Shown piece after piece: positions 1-8,561 of a DNA stretch of 51,324 nucleotides. The stretch is from Desulfovibrio litoralis DSM 11393. GTDB lineage: Bacteria; Desulfobacterota; Desulfovibrionia; Desulfovibrionales; Desulfovibrionaceae. The stretch lies in contig NZ_FRDI01000005.1 in the NCBI RefSeq assembly GCF_900143255.1, forward strand, positions 1 through 51,324, in the 5' to 3' direction. Within the stretch, counting starts at the first letter, position 1. Each line of letters opens with the position of its first letter. Position numbers and translations under genes: made by a program. The notes beneath the pieces were generated by a model. It saw nothing but the letters and a program-made list of their open reading frames with translations. It searched no databases and had not been told where the DNA came from.

Positions 1-5
1 AATTT

Positions 6-123
6 GTGTTGGTGTCCATAGATCAGGTGACACACCCAGCCCCATTCCGAACCTGGCAGTTAAGACCTGATTCGCCGATGATACTGCGTATTCATGCGTG
101 GGAAAGTAGGACGATGCCTGCAC
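6..123 (+). rRNA. rrf: 5S ribosomal RNA
   Basis: The sequence contains the conserved 5S core CCCATTCCGAAC followed by a GTTAAG block. The first bases (GTGTTGGTG) pair with the last ones (TGCCTGCAC, allowing G-T pairs) to form helix I, which sets the ends. At about 118 nt the length is normal. A strong terminator follows within 10 bases, so this is the last gene of an rRNA operon whose 16S and 23S lie to the left of the window. Confidence 0.95.
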
Positions 124-131
124 TTTCTTCT

Positions 132-169
132 AAAGCCCCCTTAGTTATTAAAACTTTGGGGGCTTTTTT
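132..169 (+). terminator. Rho-independent terminator after 5S rRNA
   Basis: A 9-bp perfect stem (AAAGCCCCC with GGGGGCTTT) encloses a 16-nt loop and ends in a T run. It closes the rRNA operon. Confidence 0.9.
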
Positions 170-271
170 GCGTCGTTTTTAATTTTTTATTTGGTGGGGG
201 GGGAAGAGCTACAAAAAATGTGAATTTAGGTTTAATTATAGACAAGAAGACGCCTATAAACTCATTCTTAA

Positions 272-310
272 AATGCTCAAAAATAAACCTCAGTTCTAGT
301 TATGAGCATT
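272..310 (-). terminator. Possible terminator of the exonuclease gene
   Basis: The arms AATGCTCA (272-279) and TGAGCATT (303-310) can pair just past the stop codon of the leftward exonuclease gene. The loop is long and the T run is weak, so this is only a candidate. The rest of 171-334 is noncoding; it holds a run of eight G at 196-203 and a short inverted repeat (GTTATAAC / GTTATAA) overlapping the exonuclease stop codon. Confidence 0.35.
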
Positions 311-334
311 GTCTTTTATTGTTATAACAATATG

Positions 335-850
335 TTATAATGAAGTGTTTTTTTCTTGTAATGATAAAAAAACTTTAGCTGCTGCGATTGCGTCATCTTC
401 GGCATGGTGATGTTTAAATTCAATACCTAAATGTTTACAAACATTATCTAAACTGTTTGAAGGCAATTTTAAACTGCTTCTTGCGATACTTAAAGTACAG
501 ATAAATTCTTGGGTAGGGATTTGTATATTTGAACTTTGACAACAACCATGTAATACTCTGCGGTCAAACGGAGCATTGTGTGCAATAAAATATGTAGTAC
601 CTTGAATATATTCATAAATATTATTCCATAATTCCGAAAATACAGGGCTGTTTTTAAGCATATCCCAACTTAAACCATGAATATTTGTAAAATAGATTTT
701 TTTCCGAGGCGGGCGGATAAGACTGTAAAATGTATTGATAATTTTACCATCTTGAATTTTTGCCATACCAATGGCACAAGCACTATCAGTCTTATAATCG
801 GCGGTTTCAAAATCAATGGCAATATAAGATAAATTTTTTTTTAAATCCAA
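335..850 (-). CDS. DEDDh-family 3'-5' exonuclease (DnaQ/epsilon-like)
   Basis: This is a single-domain 3'-5' exonuclease of the DnaQ-like fold, which uses two metal ions to remove nucleotides from DNA or RNA 3' ends. From the chosen start, the motifs seen are Exo I AIDFETA (D13, E15), Exo II with NAPFD (D96) and Exo III HHAEDDA (H148, D153); the histidine makes it DEDDh. No polymerase or helicase domain is attached. I chose a TTG start at 850 because AAAGGAAG lies five bases upstream and the protein then begins MDLKKNLSYIAIDFE, like family members. Reading can be extended to a TTG at 913, but that adds 21 residues without a visible ribosome site. It is divergent from the beta-lactamase gene. 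The exact substrate (proofreading, repair or RNA trimming) cannot be told from sequence. Confidence 0.85.
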   Translation of the reverse strand: MDLKKNLSYIAIDFETADYKTDSACAIGMAKIQDGKIINTFYSLIRPPRKKIYFTNIHGLSWDMLKNSPVFSELWNNIYEYIQGTTYFIAHNAPFDRRVLHGCCQSSNIQIPTQEFICTLSIARSSLKLPSNSLDNVCKHLGIEFKHHHAEDDAIAAAKVFLSLQEKNTSL

Positions 851-930
851 AATATCTTCCTTTATTTTTGTTTGTTTCTTATAATAGAGCATAAAAAAAA
901 TAGTGGCAAGCAAGCTTGTAACAGATTCAT

Positions 931-958
931 TTTAACATTAATCTACAGTTTTTATAAT
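931..958 (+). promoter_or_regulatory. Candidate sigma-70-type promoter of the beta-lactamase gene
   Basis: A perfect TATAAT (953-958) lies 25 bases before the ATG. A TTTAAC/TTAACA -35-like box (931-937) is placed 15-16 bases upstream, slightly short of the ideal 17. A GAGGAG ribosome site follows before the ATG at 984. Confidence 0.45.
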
Positions 959-983
959 ATGTTTTGGTCTGAGGAGGCGTTTT

Positions 984-1820
984 ATGCGTTTTTTGTTTAG
1001 TTTGATTTTTATTACTTTTTTTGTTTTGTCGCCGAGTTTGGTTTTTGCTTTAAGTTGGCAAGAATCTCCGGAGCTTAAACCTCTTTTTACGGAACTTGGT
1101 ATTAAAGAAGGCACTTTTGTTTTGTATGACGTAAATGAAAATATATTAAAGGGATACAATAAAAAGCGTGCTGAAACTCGTTTTATTCCCGGTTCAACAT
1201 ATAAAATTCCAAACGCTCTAATTGGCTTGTCTGTTGGAGCTGTAAAAAATGTTGATGAAGTTTTGCCATATGGCGGACAGCCCCAACCGATAAAAGCTTG
1301 GGAACACGATATGAGCTTGCGTGATGCCATTAAAATGTCTAATGTACCTATATATCAAGAGTTAGCAAGGCGTATTGGGTTAATAAATATGTGGAAGCTA
1401 CTTGATAAGTTAAACTTTGGCAATGATGAAGTGCTAAAGCCATTGATGCATCGCAGAAAAGGTCTGGGTGTTGTGGCTATTGATCGTTTTTGGCTTGACG
1501 GACCTTTAAAAATCAGTGCTGTTGAACAAGTTGAATTTTTAAAGCGTCTTGCCTTGGGAGAATTGCCAGTTGATAAAGAGATTCAACAAAGCGTAAGAGA
1601 AATTCTTAAACTTGAGCAGGGTGAGAATTGGGCTTTATTTGGAAAAACAGGAGCCGTTGATAAATATAATCCCTCTCTTGGTTGGTGGGTCGGTTGGGTA
1701 GAAAAAGAAGGGCGTGTTTATATTTTTGCATTAAATATTGATATGTTAGATAATACATATTTTGAAAGGCGTATAAGTTTAGGAAAAAATTGTTTAAAGA
1801 AACTTGGAGTTTTGCCTTAG
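984..1820 (+). CDS. Class D (OXA-type) beta-lactamase
   Basis: This is a serine beta-lactamase of class D, a periplasmic enzyme that hydrolyses beta-lactams through an acyl-enzyme. Residues 1-22 are a clear signal peptide ending in VFA. The active-site signatures are all present: S71-T-Y-K74 (SxxK, whose lysine is carboxylated in this class), S119-N-V121 (SxV), FGN at 145-147 where many family members have YGN, W170 in the omega region and K221-T-G. The 278-aa length fits a mature OXA enzyme. The gene has a strong GAGGAG ribosome site and is followed after 41 bases by the Nim-like gene, so the two may be co-transcribed. No transposon, integron or insertion sequence lies nearby, so it looks like a resident chromosomal gene. 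The drug range cannot be predicted. Confidence 0.9.
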   Translation: MRFLFSLIFITFFVLSPSLVFALSWQESPELKPLFTELGIKEGTFVLYDVNENILKGYNKKRAETRFIPGSTYKIPNALIGLSVGAVKNVDEVLPYGGQPQPIKAWEHDMSLRDAIKMSNVPIYQELARRIGLINMWKLLDKLNFGNDEVLKPLMHRRKGLGVVAIDRFWLDGPLKISAVEQVEFLKRLALGELPVDKEIQQSVREILKLEQGENWALFGKTGAVDKYNPSLGWWVGWVEKEGRVYIFALNIDMLDNTYFERRISLGKNCLKKLGVLP

Positions 1821-1861
1821 CTTGTAATAACATATCAAAATGTTTAAAAAAGGATAAAATA

Positions 1862-2332
1862 ATGAGAAGAAAAGACAGAGAGCTTAAAGAATATAAAGAT
1901 ATTACAGCTATTTTAGATGAATGCGAGGTTCTACGTTTAGGGCTATGTTTAGAAAATAAGCCTTATCTAGTGCCGATGAATTTTGCTTATGAATTAATAG
2001 GCTCACAGTTTTATTTTTATTTACATTCTGCCCTTGAAGGTAGAAAAATAGATATAATTAAACAAAATAACAATGTTTGTTTTGAGGTCGATTGTGCGTA
2101 TAAAAAAATTCCTGCCGAACAGGCTTGCGAGTGGACTGCAAAATTTAAAAGTGTAGTCGGCGAAGGGAAAATATTTATTTTGGATAATGACCAAGATAAA
2201 AAAAATGCTTTAGATGTATTTATGAAAAAACATGGATTTCATAAAGAGGAAAAAAGCGAATATAATTTAAACTCTGTTTTAATTTTAAAGATTGTAGTTG
2301 AAGATATTTCTGGTAAATCAAATATCAAATAA
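1862..2332 (+). CDS. Pyridoxamine 5'-phosphate oxidase-fold protein, Nim-like
   Basis: This is a 156-aa split-barrel flavin-binding protein resembling the NimA / 5-nitroimidazole-resistance group of the pyridoxamine-phosphate-oxidase superfamily. The early part (MRRKDREL, then PYLVPMNFAYE, FYFYLHSALEGRKID and VCFEVD) has the order typical of that family, including the H-S-A-x-E-G-R-K stretch. The ATG at 1862 was chosen because AAGGAT precedes it and because family members begin with M-R-R. The longer reading from 1790 would overlap the beta-lactamase gene. Family members reduce nitro compounds or bind flavin or haem, but many have no known substrate. Calling it a resistance gene would be inference. 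It may form an operon with the beta-lactamase gene. Confidence 0.75.
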   Translation: MRRKDRELKEYKDITAILDECEVLRLGLCLENKPYLVPMNFAYELIGSQFYFYLHSALEGRKIDIIKQNNNVCFEVDCAYKKIPAEQACEWTAKFKSVVGEGKIFILDNDQDKKNALDVFMKKHGFHKEEKSEYNLNSVLILKIVVEDISGKSNIK

Positions 2333-2373
2333 GATCAATATAGTTTTTTTAGAGTGAACTTTTATTGCGAAAA

Positions 2374-2420
2374 AATGTTTTATTTGATATTATGTTAATT
2401 CAAGCATAATGTTTTATTTG
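2374..2420 (+). repeat. 13-bp direct repeat upstream of the aldehyde dehydrogenase gene
   Basis: AATGTTTTATTTG occurs at 2374-2386 and again at 2408-2420, with starts 34 bases (about three helical turns) apart. It lies in the AT-rich leader of the dehydrogenase gene. It could be a paired operator or chance in AT-rich DNA. Confidence 0.3.
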
Positions 2421-2483
2421 TCATATTTTTTTAATTCTGAACAGTGAAAGCTTAATATCATTAGAATAAAGAAGAGGAAAACA

Positions 2484-3938
2484 TTGCAAATGATTAAGTT
2501 AAAAAACCAAAATTTGTTACGTCAAGAATGTTTGATTAACGGTGAATGGGTTAAAGCTCAAGATAGTGTTCTTGAAATTGTAAACCCTTTTGATAACAGT
2601 AAAATCGGTACTGTGCCTAAGCTTGATAAAGCAACTCTCAATCTTGCGGTAGAAAAAGCACAAGAAGCATTTAAAACTTGGAGTAAGTTAATGCCTCTTG
2701 AAAGGTCAGCTGTTTTAATGCGTTGGCATCAATTGATTTTGGATAATATTGATGATTTGGCATTAATAATGACTAGTGAACAAGGAAAACCTCTCGCTGA
2801 GGCAAAAGGTGAAATTTTAAACGGTGTTTCTTATTTGCCTTGGTTTTCAGAACAGGCAAGACGAGCTTGTGGCGAAGTTATTCCTTCTCCTTGGCCTAAC
2901 AAACGCCCTATTAGTTATCATCAACCTGTTGGAGTTGTTGCAGCGATTACTCCTTGGAATTTTCCAAGTTCTTTATTGATGCGTAAACTTGCTCCTGCTT
3001 TAGCGGCGGGTTGTACTGTTATCGCCAAGCCGGCCAAAGAAACTCCTTTTTCGGCGTTGGCTCTTGGTTATCTTGCCGTAGAAGCAGGTATTCCAAAAGG
3101 CGTTTTAAATATTGTTACCGGTGATTCAAGAGTTGTTGGTGATGTTTTTACTACTCACCCTTTAATCAGAAAGGTAACTTTTACAGGTTCAACAGCCGTA
3201 GGTAAAACCTTGCTTGCACAGTGTGCAGGCACAGTCAAACGTACTTCAATGGAACTTGGCGGAAATGCTCCTTATATTGTGTTTGCTGATGCTGATTTAG
3301 AAAGAGCGGCTAGTTATGCTATTGCTTGTAAGTTCCGTAATGCAGGACAAACTTGTATTAGTGCTAACCGTATTTTTGTAGAAAAAAGCGTAGTTGCTGA
3401 ATTTACAAAAAAATTTGTTGAAAAAGTAAAAACACTCAAACTTGGCAACGGCGTTGACCCTCAAACGACTTGTGGTCCTTTGATTCATGAACAAGCCGTT
3501 AAGGATATCGAAACGTTGCTTAAAAAAGCTTTGGAACAAGGGGCTAAATTAGTAATCGGCGGTAAGAGATCTGAACTTGGCGGTACTTTTTTTGAACCAA
3601 CCGTGTTATCAAATGTAACTCCTGAAAATATCTTATTCCAAGAAGAAATTTTTGGTCCTATTGCTCCAATTTATACGTTTGAAACAGAAGAAGAAGTCAT
3701 AAAATTAGCTAATGCAGTGCCTGTAGGCTTAGCTGCTTATGTCTTTACTCAAAATTTAAGACGTTCATGGTTAATTGCTGAAGCCTTAGAATTTGGACTT
3801 GTTGGCGTTAATGAAGTTGCTCTTACTACTCCCGAAGCCCCTTTTGGTGGCATGAAAGAAAGCGGAATGGGTAAAGAAGGAAGCACTGGTGGCCTAGAAG
3901 ATTATCAAGTAACAAAATATGCTTTAATGGGGCTATAA
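2484..3938 (+). CDS. gabD: NAD(P)-dependent succinate-semialdehyde dehydrogenase family protein
   Basis: This is an aldehyde dehydrogenase of the GabD / succinate-semialdehyde branch, oxidising a semialdehyde to the acid in the cytoplasm. Seen in the 484-aa protein are PWNFP (N159), KPAKETP (K182), the cofactor motif GSTAVGK (235-241), ELGGNAP with the general base E257, and GQTCIS with the nucleophile C291. The C-terminal PFGGMKESGMGKEG stretch is typical of GabD. The start is a TTG at 2484 with GAGG six bases upstream; an ATG at 2490 is an alternative with 12-base spacing. No gabT or other GABA gene is adjacent, so the substrate may be another short semialdehyde. It is monocistronic and converges with the next gene. 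Confidence 0.85.
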   Translation: MQMIKLKNQNLLRQECLINGEWVKAQDSVLEIVNPFDNSKIGTVPKLDKATLNLAVEKAQEAFKTWSKLMPLERSAVLMRWHQLILDNIDDLALIMTSEQGKPLAEAKGEILNGVSYLPWFSEQARRACGEVIPSPWPNKRPISYHQPVGVVAAITPWNFPSSLLMRKLAPALAAGCTVIAKPAKETPFSALALGYLAVEAGIPKGVLNIVTGDSRVVGDVFTTHPLIRKVTFTGSTAVGKTLLAQCAGTVKRTSMELGGNAPYIVFADADLERAASYAIACKFRNAGQTCISANRIFVEKSVVAEFTKKFVEKVKTLKLGNGVDPQTTCGPLIHEQAVKDIETLLKKALEQGAKLVIGGKRSELGGTFFEPTVLSNVTPENILFQEEIFGPIAPIYTFETEEEVIKLANAVPVGLAAYVFTQNLRRSWLIAEALEFGLVGVNEVALTTPEAPFGGMKESGMGKEGSTGGLEDYQVTKYALMGL

Positions 3939-3939
3939 G

Positions 3940-3990
3940 TTCATAACTTATTAAGCAAAAAAAAACAAACGTCATAACAAAATATAATAA
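3940..3990 (+). repeat. Copy A of an intergenic repeat shared with 17945-18000
   Basis: Starting two bases after the dehydrogenase stop codon, TTCATAACTTATTAAGC plus an A run and then ACGTCATAAC match the sequence at 17945-17982. At the second site a right arm completes a perfect 19-bp hairpin. Here the right arm is degenerate, so this copy probably no longer terminates well. Confidence 0.6.
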
Positions 3991-4014
3991 CCATGGTTGG
4001 CGATATTTACTTAG

Positions 4015-4623
4015 CTATGAGTCTTTACTGTAAGTGGGTTTATACGTTGCCAACATTGATGTAAGAGTATTTCTATCCATGTCTTTGGGAAAGCGTTCAA
4101 AACGGAGTATTATTTTTGTTCGTTGTATGGGAATCCTAGAATTTTTTAAGGTTTTAGGGTTCCTTTCCGCATTATAACCTAACTTACTTTCTATGCGTGT
4201 GCGTGAGTATTTACAGGGTAGTAGCTCACGACTTTTGCCCTGTAGGACAATCGTCAATTCAAACGCCATGGTGTTTCCTCTGGCACCAATCCAGATAGTG
4301 TGTACTTCCCATTTTTCTATATCAGCCCAAGGGATGACCCTTCCCAGATCATGACAAATAAAAGCTTGCTGGTTTAATGTGAAAAGAGGGGACAGATATG
4401 CTTGCATAGGAGACCATGCAATAGCCATAACACAACACCCCAGTAATAAAAAGCCAATCATGTTATCAGCATTTATTGGTGTGGAAACCAGTACATAGAG
4501 GCTGATTACTGCTATCAAGGCCACAAAGATAAGACTAGAAAGTGCAGGACGCTCATAAAAAACAAATGTACCTGAGGGTGTGGGCATAGCACCTACTTGT
4601 GTGAGTGATATGTTATCGGTCAA
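4015..4623 (-). CDS. Small membrane protein of unknown function
   Basis: This 202-aa protein is not assigned to a family. It has two adjacent hydrophobic segments, roughly residues 30-46 and 55-72, after a short cytoplasmic-like N-terminus. A soluble part follows, rich in beta-strand-like sequence (WADIEKWEVHTIWIG, FELTIVLQG) and basic near the end. Two N-terminal transmembrane helices followed by a PH-like beta domain is a common layout among bacterial inner-membrane proteins, but this is only a structural guess. The start is a TTG at 4623 without a clear ribosome site. An ATG at 4587 preceded by AGGTG is equally possible and would shorten it by 12 residues. It converges with the dehydrogenase gene. 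Confidence 0.55.
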   Translation of the reverse strand: MTDNISLTQVGAMPTPSGTFVFYERPALSSLIFVALIAVISLYVLVSTPINADNMIGFLLLGCCVMAIAWSPMQAYLSPLFTLNQQAFICHDLGRVIPWADIEKWEVHTIWIGARGNTMAFELTIVLQGKSRELLPCKYSRTRIESKLGYNAERNPKTLKNSRIPIQRTKIILRFERFPKDMDRNTLTSMLATYKPTYSKDS

Positions 4624-5079
4624 ATAACTGATAACAACTAGCCTGTTAATGTTGATTTGTCAACGCATGAGTATCGAAAATACTTATAGTTTTACAAAAT
4701 GCAGGTTTATAAATTAACAGAATTCGTGTTTTTTTGAGTGTCTTTCTGAAGGAAGGCGCTTTGATCCTATTGTGCAATAGCCTCACTTTACAAAACACTC
4801 AAAGCTCATTAATAAACAATTGGAAAACTTGAACAATATCTACACGCAATCGTACCTCTATTAACGCACTGGAACAGCATTTTTACCAACAAAAAAGTAA
4901 CTAGAAAAAGCCAGAGAAGAAAGGCAAGTGAGTAGGGTGATTGAGCGGGAGTTAGGGTTTTATGAAACAGATAAAAAACTGGGTAGTGATGGGTCTTATC
5001 AATAGAATAGATTAAAGGAAATAAAAGTTTATCCGAAAAGCCCTTATATCTTTTGTTGTATCTTTTTTCTGGAGAAAAT
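4624..5079. other. 456-bp intergenic region with an inverted-repeat-bounded segment
   Basis: I see no convincing gene here. A reading frame on the minus strand (4809-5114) runs into the chemoreceptor start and looks like chance. At 4733-4803 a 71-bp segment is bounded by TTTGAGTGT and ACACTCAAA and holds an internal perfect hairpin CTATTG-TG-CAATAG (4768-4781). It could be a structured leader, a small mobile repeat or a degenerate element. Confidence 0.35.
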
Positions 5080-7146
5080 ATGAAAAACATAACCATAGCC
5101 AATAAAATAAACATTCTAATTGTATTTTTATTGGTGTGTGTATCTGTTCCAATAATAGCCTTAACATCGCATTATTATAAAAAAGATATGCAAAAGCAGC
5201 TTATTGATCAACAATTGCCTGAATATTCAAATAATATATTAAGTGTTATTGACCGCAAAATAATGGAGCCCAGTAGAGCCCTTACCTTAGCCGCACAAAG
5301 CCCTGTATTAATTGATTGGATAAAAAGCGGAGAATCAAACGAAGAAGGATTAGAAACCATTTATCGTTTGCTTACAAACATCAAAAAAAATTATGGTACA
5401 CTTGGGGCAAACTTTGTCTCGCAGCAAACAGGACAATATACAGACCTTATTGGCGACAAAAGGGACTATAGCTATAAAATATCAGAAAAAGATAAGTGGT
5501 TTTCATCATTTAGAGACAGCAATGCAGAAATTAGCATTACGGTGTATGTAAATGATCCTAAATGGGGAACGAAAGCTTTTATAAACAGACGAGTGGAAGT
5601 TGATGGCAAATATGCCGGTCTAATATCTATTTCTCTTGATTTGCAAAATTTTGCCCGCGAGCTTAACTCTATGACCATAGGCAAAAATGGTCTTACTTTT
5701 GTAACAGACAGAGAGGGTGTGTTACGATTTTTCAACAGTCAGGAACGCATTAACACCCCTTTAAAAGATATGTTGCCTGCTTATTCAAATGAATGGAAAA
5801 ATATTCTAACAAACGAAACTTATTCGTTTAGATATAAGCATAATGGAGATACAAGGTTTGTCATAACAAGACATATCCCGGTACTTAATTGGATTTTATT
5901 TACTGAAGCCAGTGGTAATGAAATTTTACAGAATATATGGCACTCTATTTATATGAGCATAGGCTTTTCTGTTATTCTTGTTATATCCGGTGTTATTGTT
6001 GGCATGTTTATGGTTCGTTCATTAGTTTTGCCACTTAAGGAAACTGCAAATTTTGCAGAAAAATTAAGCCAAGGTAAACTAGATGAAAAATTAACTATAG
6101 AACGTGGTGATGAAATAGGCACACTAGCAAACGCCCTGCGGAAGATGGTGGATTCACTAAAAATACAGATTAATACTGCTAAAGAGCAAGAAGAAAAAGC
6201 CGTAAAACAAATGCATCTGGCTGAAAAAGCCATGCAAGAAAGCGCTGAACAACAAGAAAAAATAACAACAATCTTACAACAGACTCTGAAAGAAGCCAAT
6301 AATGCGGCTGGCGTATCTGTGGCTTTAAACCATGTGGCACAAAATCTTGTTGAAGATATTGAAAAAACCAGCCAGGGAGCAGATACCCAATACAAACAAC
6401 TGCAAAAAACCAATGATGCCATAACTCGCATGGTGGCTTTGTTAGCAGAAGTATCAAACAATACAGCAAAAACTTCACAAAGTGTAATAGATGCTAGCAA
6501 AATGGCAAAAGAAGGTGCCAACAGCGTTGACAATGTTATTGGAGCTATAAACAAGGTTAATAATATTGCCGGAAAAATGAGTTCTTCTATGGAAACCATG
6601 ACTCAGCAGACAGAAAGTATTACAAAAATCCTTAATACTATAAGTGATATTGCAGACCAAACAAACTTATTGGCTTTAAATGCTGCCATAGAGGCTGCCA
6701 GAGCGGGTGAGGCAGGAAGAGGTTTTGCTGTGGTGGCAGATGAAGTAAGAAAGCTTGCAGAAAAAACCATGTTAGCCACCAAAGATGTAAACTATGCACT
6801 GACTTGTATACAAAGTACCAGTCATGAAAATTTTGTAGGTACACAAAACACTGTGGCTGCTGTAGAAGAAGCCACAAAAATTGCCAACACCTCGGGTGAA
6901 GCTTTGCAAAATATTATGCAACTTTCAGATGAAAATTCTCAACAAGTTGAAAGCATAGCAAGTGCTGTATCCAGTCTCAAAGAAGATAGTGCTTATATAA
7001 CCAAAAGCCTTGAGCAGGTAAATGGTATAGCAATGAACACAATGAATGGCATGAAAAAATCTGCAAACATCGTAGATGAAGTTATATCACAGACACAACA
7101 GCTTGATAAAATTATTGCCAGACTAGAAAATACTGAAAAATCTTAA
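5080..7146 (+). CDS. Methyl-accepting chemotaxis protein with periplasmic Cache-type sensor
   Basis: This 688-aa inner-membrane chemoreceptor is expected to sense a ligand in the periplasm and control a CheA/CheW kinase complex. Domain order: transmembrane helix 1 about residues 9-31; a periplasmic region of about 260 residues that looks like a double Cache domain; transmembrane helix 2 about 291-312; HAMP about 313-365; a long coiled-coil signalling region with the hairpin tip [21 protein letters not shown] starting at D523. The ATG at 5080 has GGAG five bases upstream; a reading nine codons longer lacks a ribosome site. The tip is nearly identical to that of the second receptor in this window, while the sensor regions differ. 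A frameshifted secreted-protein gene follows 80 bases downstream. The ligand is unknown. Confidence 0.9.
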   Translation: MKNITIANKINILIVFLLVCVSVPIIALTSHYYKKDMQKQLIDQQLPEYSNNILSVIDRKIMEPSRALTLAAQSPVLIDWIKSGESNEEGLETIYRLLTNIKKNYGTLGANFVSQQTGQYTDLIGDKRDYSYKISEKDKWFSSFRDSNAEISITVYVNDPKWGTKAFINRRVEVDGKYAGLISISLDLQNFARELNSMTIGKNGLTFVTDREGVLRFFNSQERINTPLKDMLPAYSNEWKNILTNETYSFRYKHNGDTRFVITRHIPVLNWILFTEASGNEILQNIWHSIYMSIGFSVILVISGVIVGMFMVRSLVLPLKETANFAEKLSQGKLDEKLTIERGDEIGTLANALRKMVDSLKIQINTAKEQEEKAVKQMHLAEKAMQESAEQQEKITTILQQTLKEANNAAGVSVALNHVAQNLVEDIEKTSQGADTQYKQLQKTNDAITRMVALLAEVSNNTAKTSQSVIDASKMAKEGANSVDNVIGAINKVNNIAGKMSSSMETMTQQTESITKILNTISDIADQTNLLALNAAIEAARAGEAGRGFAVVADEVRKLAEKTMLATKDVNYALTCIQSTSHENFVGTQNTVAAVEEATKIANTSGEALQNIMQLSDENSQQVESIASAVSSLKEDSAYITKSLEQVNGIAMNTMNGMKKSANIVDEVISQTQQLDKIIARLENTEKS

Positions 7147-7226
7147 AAAACTAATATAAGACCACTAGTTCAGCAATCTGGCGAGTGTTTCGCTTTTACA
7201 ATCACACAAAATTATAAGGTAAGAAC

Positions 7227-7777
7227 CTGAAACAACTACGTTTTTTCAGATGCATCACCTGCACCTTATTGTTTTTATTAATATTCACCTATAAATGTGG
7301 CGTCGCTAAAGACATAGATACTTTTGACTTTGATATAGAGATAGATAACACTATACAAAGCTACTCTTCTGCAAATCCAGAGCTTATGCAAAACATAGAT
7401 TTAAAAAAAATAGGCCTTGATCGTGTTGATGGTTTTAACAACTTACTAAAAAAACCTTTAATAACACATGCCTTTTTAAGAATATAAAATCAGTCAACAT
7501 GTATGAATTAAGCAGTTCTTCCTTTCCTCATGTGGTAGTTTTAGTTGTGTTTTCCACGACTGAAAAATGTGCAACACAAATAGAAGATATGAATAAAAAA
7601 AGCGATGGGACAGGACAAAGTAAACCACATTTTGGCAAGGTAGGCCGTAGTTATTTGTTCTTAAGAAATAAAAATCATGTTGCTTTTATGATTTTCACTG
7701 GTAGAACCGCCCAAATTGAATTAGTTCCTCTACACAAGGCAGGTAAAGATATTTTATATAACTGCTTTGCTCAATAA
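7227..7777 (+). pseudogene. Secreted protein of unknown function, split by a -1 frame change at an A7 tract
   Basis: A CTG codon at 7227, preceded by AAGGT, opens a frame with a textbook signal peptide (MKQLRFFRC, then a leucine-rich core and CGVA). This frame runs in an acidic protein to a stop at 7487. The -1 frame is open across the whole junction and continues to 7777 with further protein-like sequence (KVGRSYLFLRNKNH, FTGRTAQIELVPLH). The two overlap at 7448-7454, a run of seven A read as CTA AAA AAA, so either one base was lost or gained or ribosomes slip there. Joined, the product would be about 183 aa. I do not recognise the family. It sits 80 bases after the chemoreceptor and may be its operon partner. 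A separate start at 7499 is possible but has no ribosome site. Confidence 0.5.
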
Positions 7778-8561
7778 ATAATAATATTGTTTATTTTTTA
7801 TTGATGCAGTGTGCGTAATTGTCTGGTTCTAGATAGTTCAACAAAAATAGATTTAGACTTTAATTCTGCATGAATACGTTTTGCACCATAAGTTTCATGA
7901 CTATAAACAGTGATTCATATTATGACTTATGGGATACGTTTTTTCAACACTAACTCAGTATTTGCTCCCAAATAGGTGTGGCAAAGCAGTCAGTAGTTCA
8001 TTTTTCAAAGGCATTGTATTTTTGTTTATGGCAACCTTTGGATAAATAATTTGAGAAAATGCACAATAGTTTTACAAGGCAATTTGTTATTATTCATTCC
8101 TATATTGCGTTTGACGTACTTTTATCAATCACTTTTATAAACGTATTTATTGCTAAGTGCTTCAGCGTACAGACAGGTTTTATGAATGCGACTATTGTTA
8201 CTTTAACTGGTCATTCTTTAGCGGAATAAAGAGGTACATACTACACCATAAGCGGATTCATTCACGTGCTTTTGGTAGTGCAGTTGTGATTACTCTTCTG
8301 CGAATTATTCATGGCAGAAGAATTAAAATCGTTCCGAAAAATCGCATTACAGCGAAAGCCACAAGAACTATGGGTACCTTAGCGATCCTCATGTGCTTTG
8401 GTCTACGCAAAAATTCATTAGTAGCCAGAAACGCGTATACAACTGGCCTTTCCGGATTGCATCCAACACAATCAGTGTTGTTCTAAGGTGCGTCCGTTTC
8501 ATCAGAATTCCAGCATTTTCGTTGTGAAATTCGAATTACACAGAACAAGGAGGTCTCCGTT
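7778..8561. other. 784-bp region without a convincing gene
   Basis: The left half is AT-rich; from about 8150 the composition shifts toward the G+C-richer style of the glucan-synthase gene. A GTG-started frame at 8157-8486 (109 aa, basic, with no recognised domain or ribosome site) is open on the plus strand. On the minus strand a short hydrophobic stretch (MRIAKVPIVLVAF) ends in a stop. Both could be debris of a gene that arrived with the next one. The last 15 bases hold a perfect AAGGAGGT ribosome site (8547-8554). Confidence 0.4.

Noticed and set aside
196-203. Run of eight G after the 5S rRNA, considered as a phase-variable tract
   Set aside because: It is not inside or directly upstream of any gene whose expression it could switch.
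938-1330. Minus-strand frame opposite the beta-lactamase gene
   Set aside because: The sense strand encodes a complete class D enzyme with signal peptide and ribosome site.
4809-5114. Leucine/phenylalanine-rich frame on the minus strand upstream of the first chemoreceptor
   Set aside because: It overlaps the true start of the receptor gene, has no ribosome site and its hydrophobic look comes from AT-rich DNA.
5949-6599. 216-codon minus-strand frame inside the first chemoreceptor
   Set aside because: It is antisense to the HAMP and coiled-coil coding region; such frames are common opposite helical coiled-coil genes.
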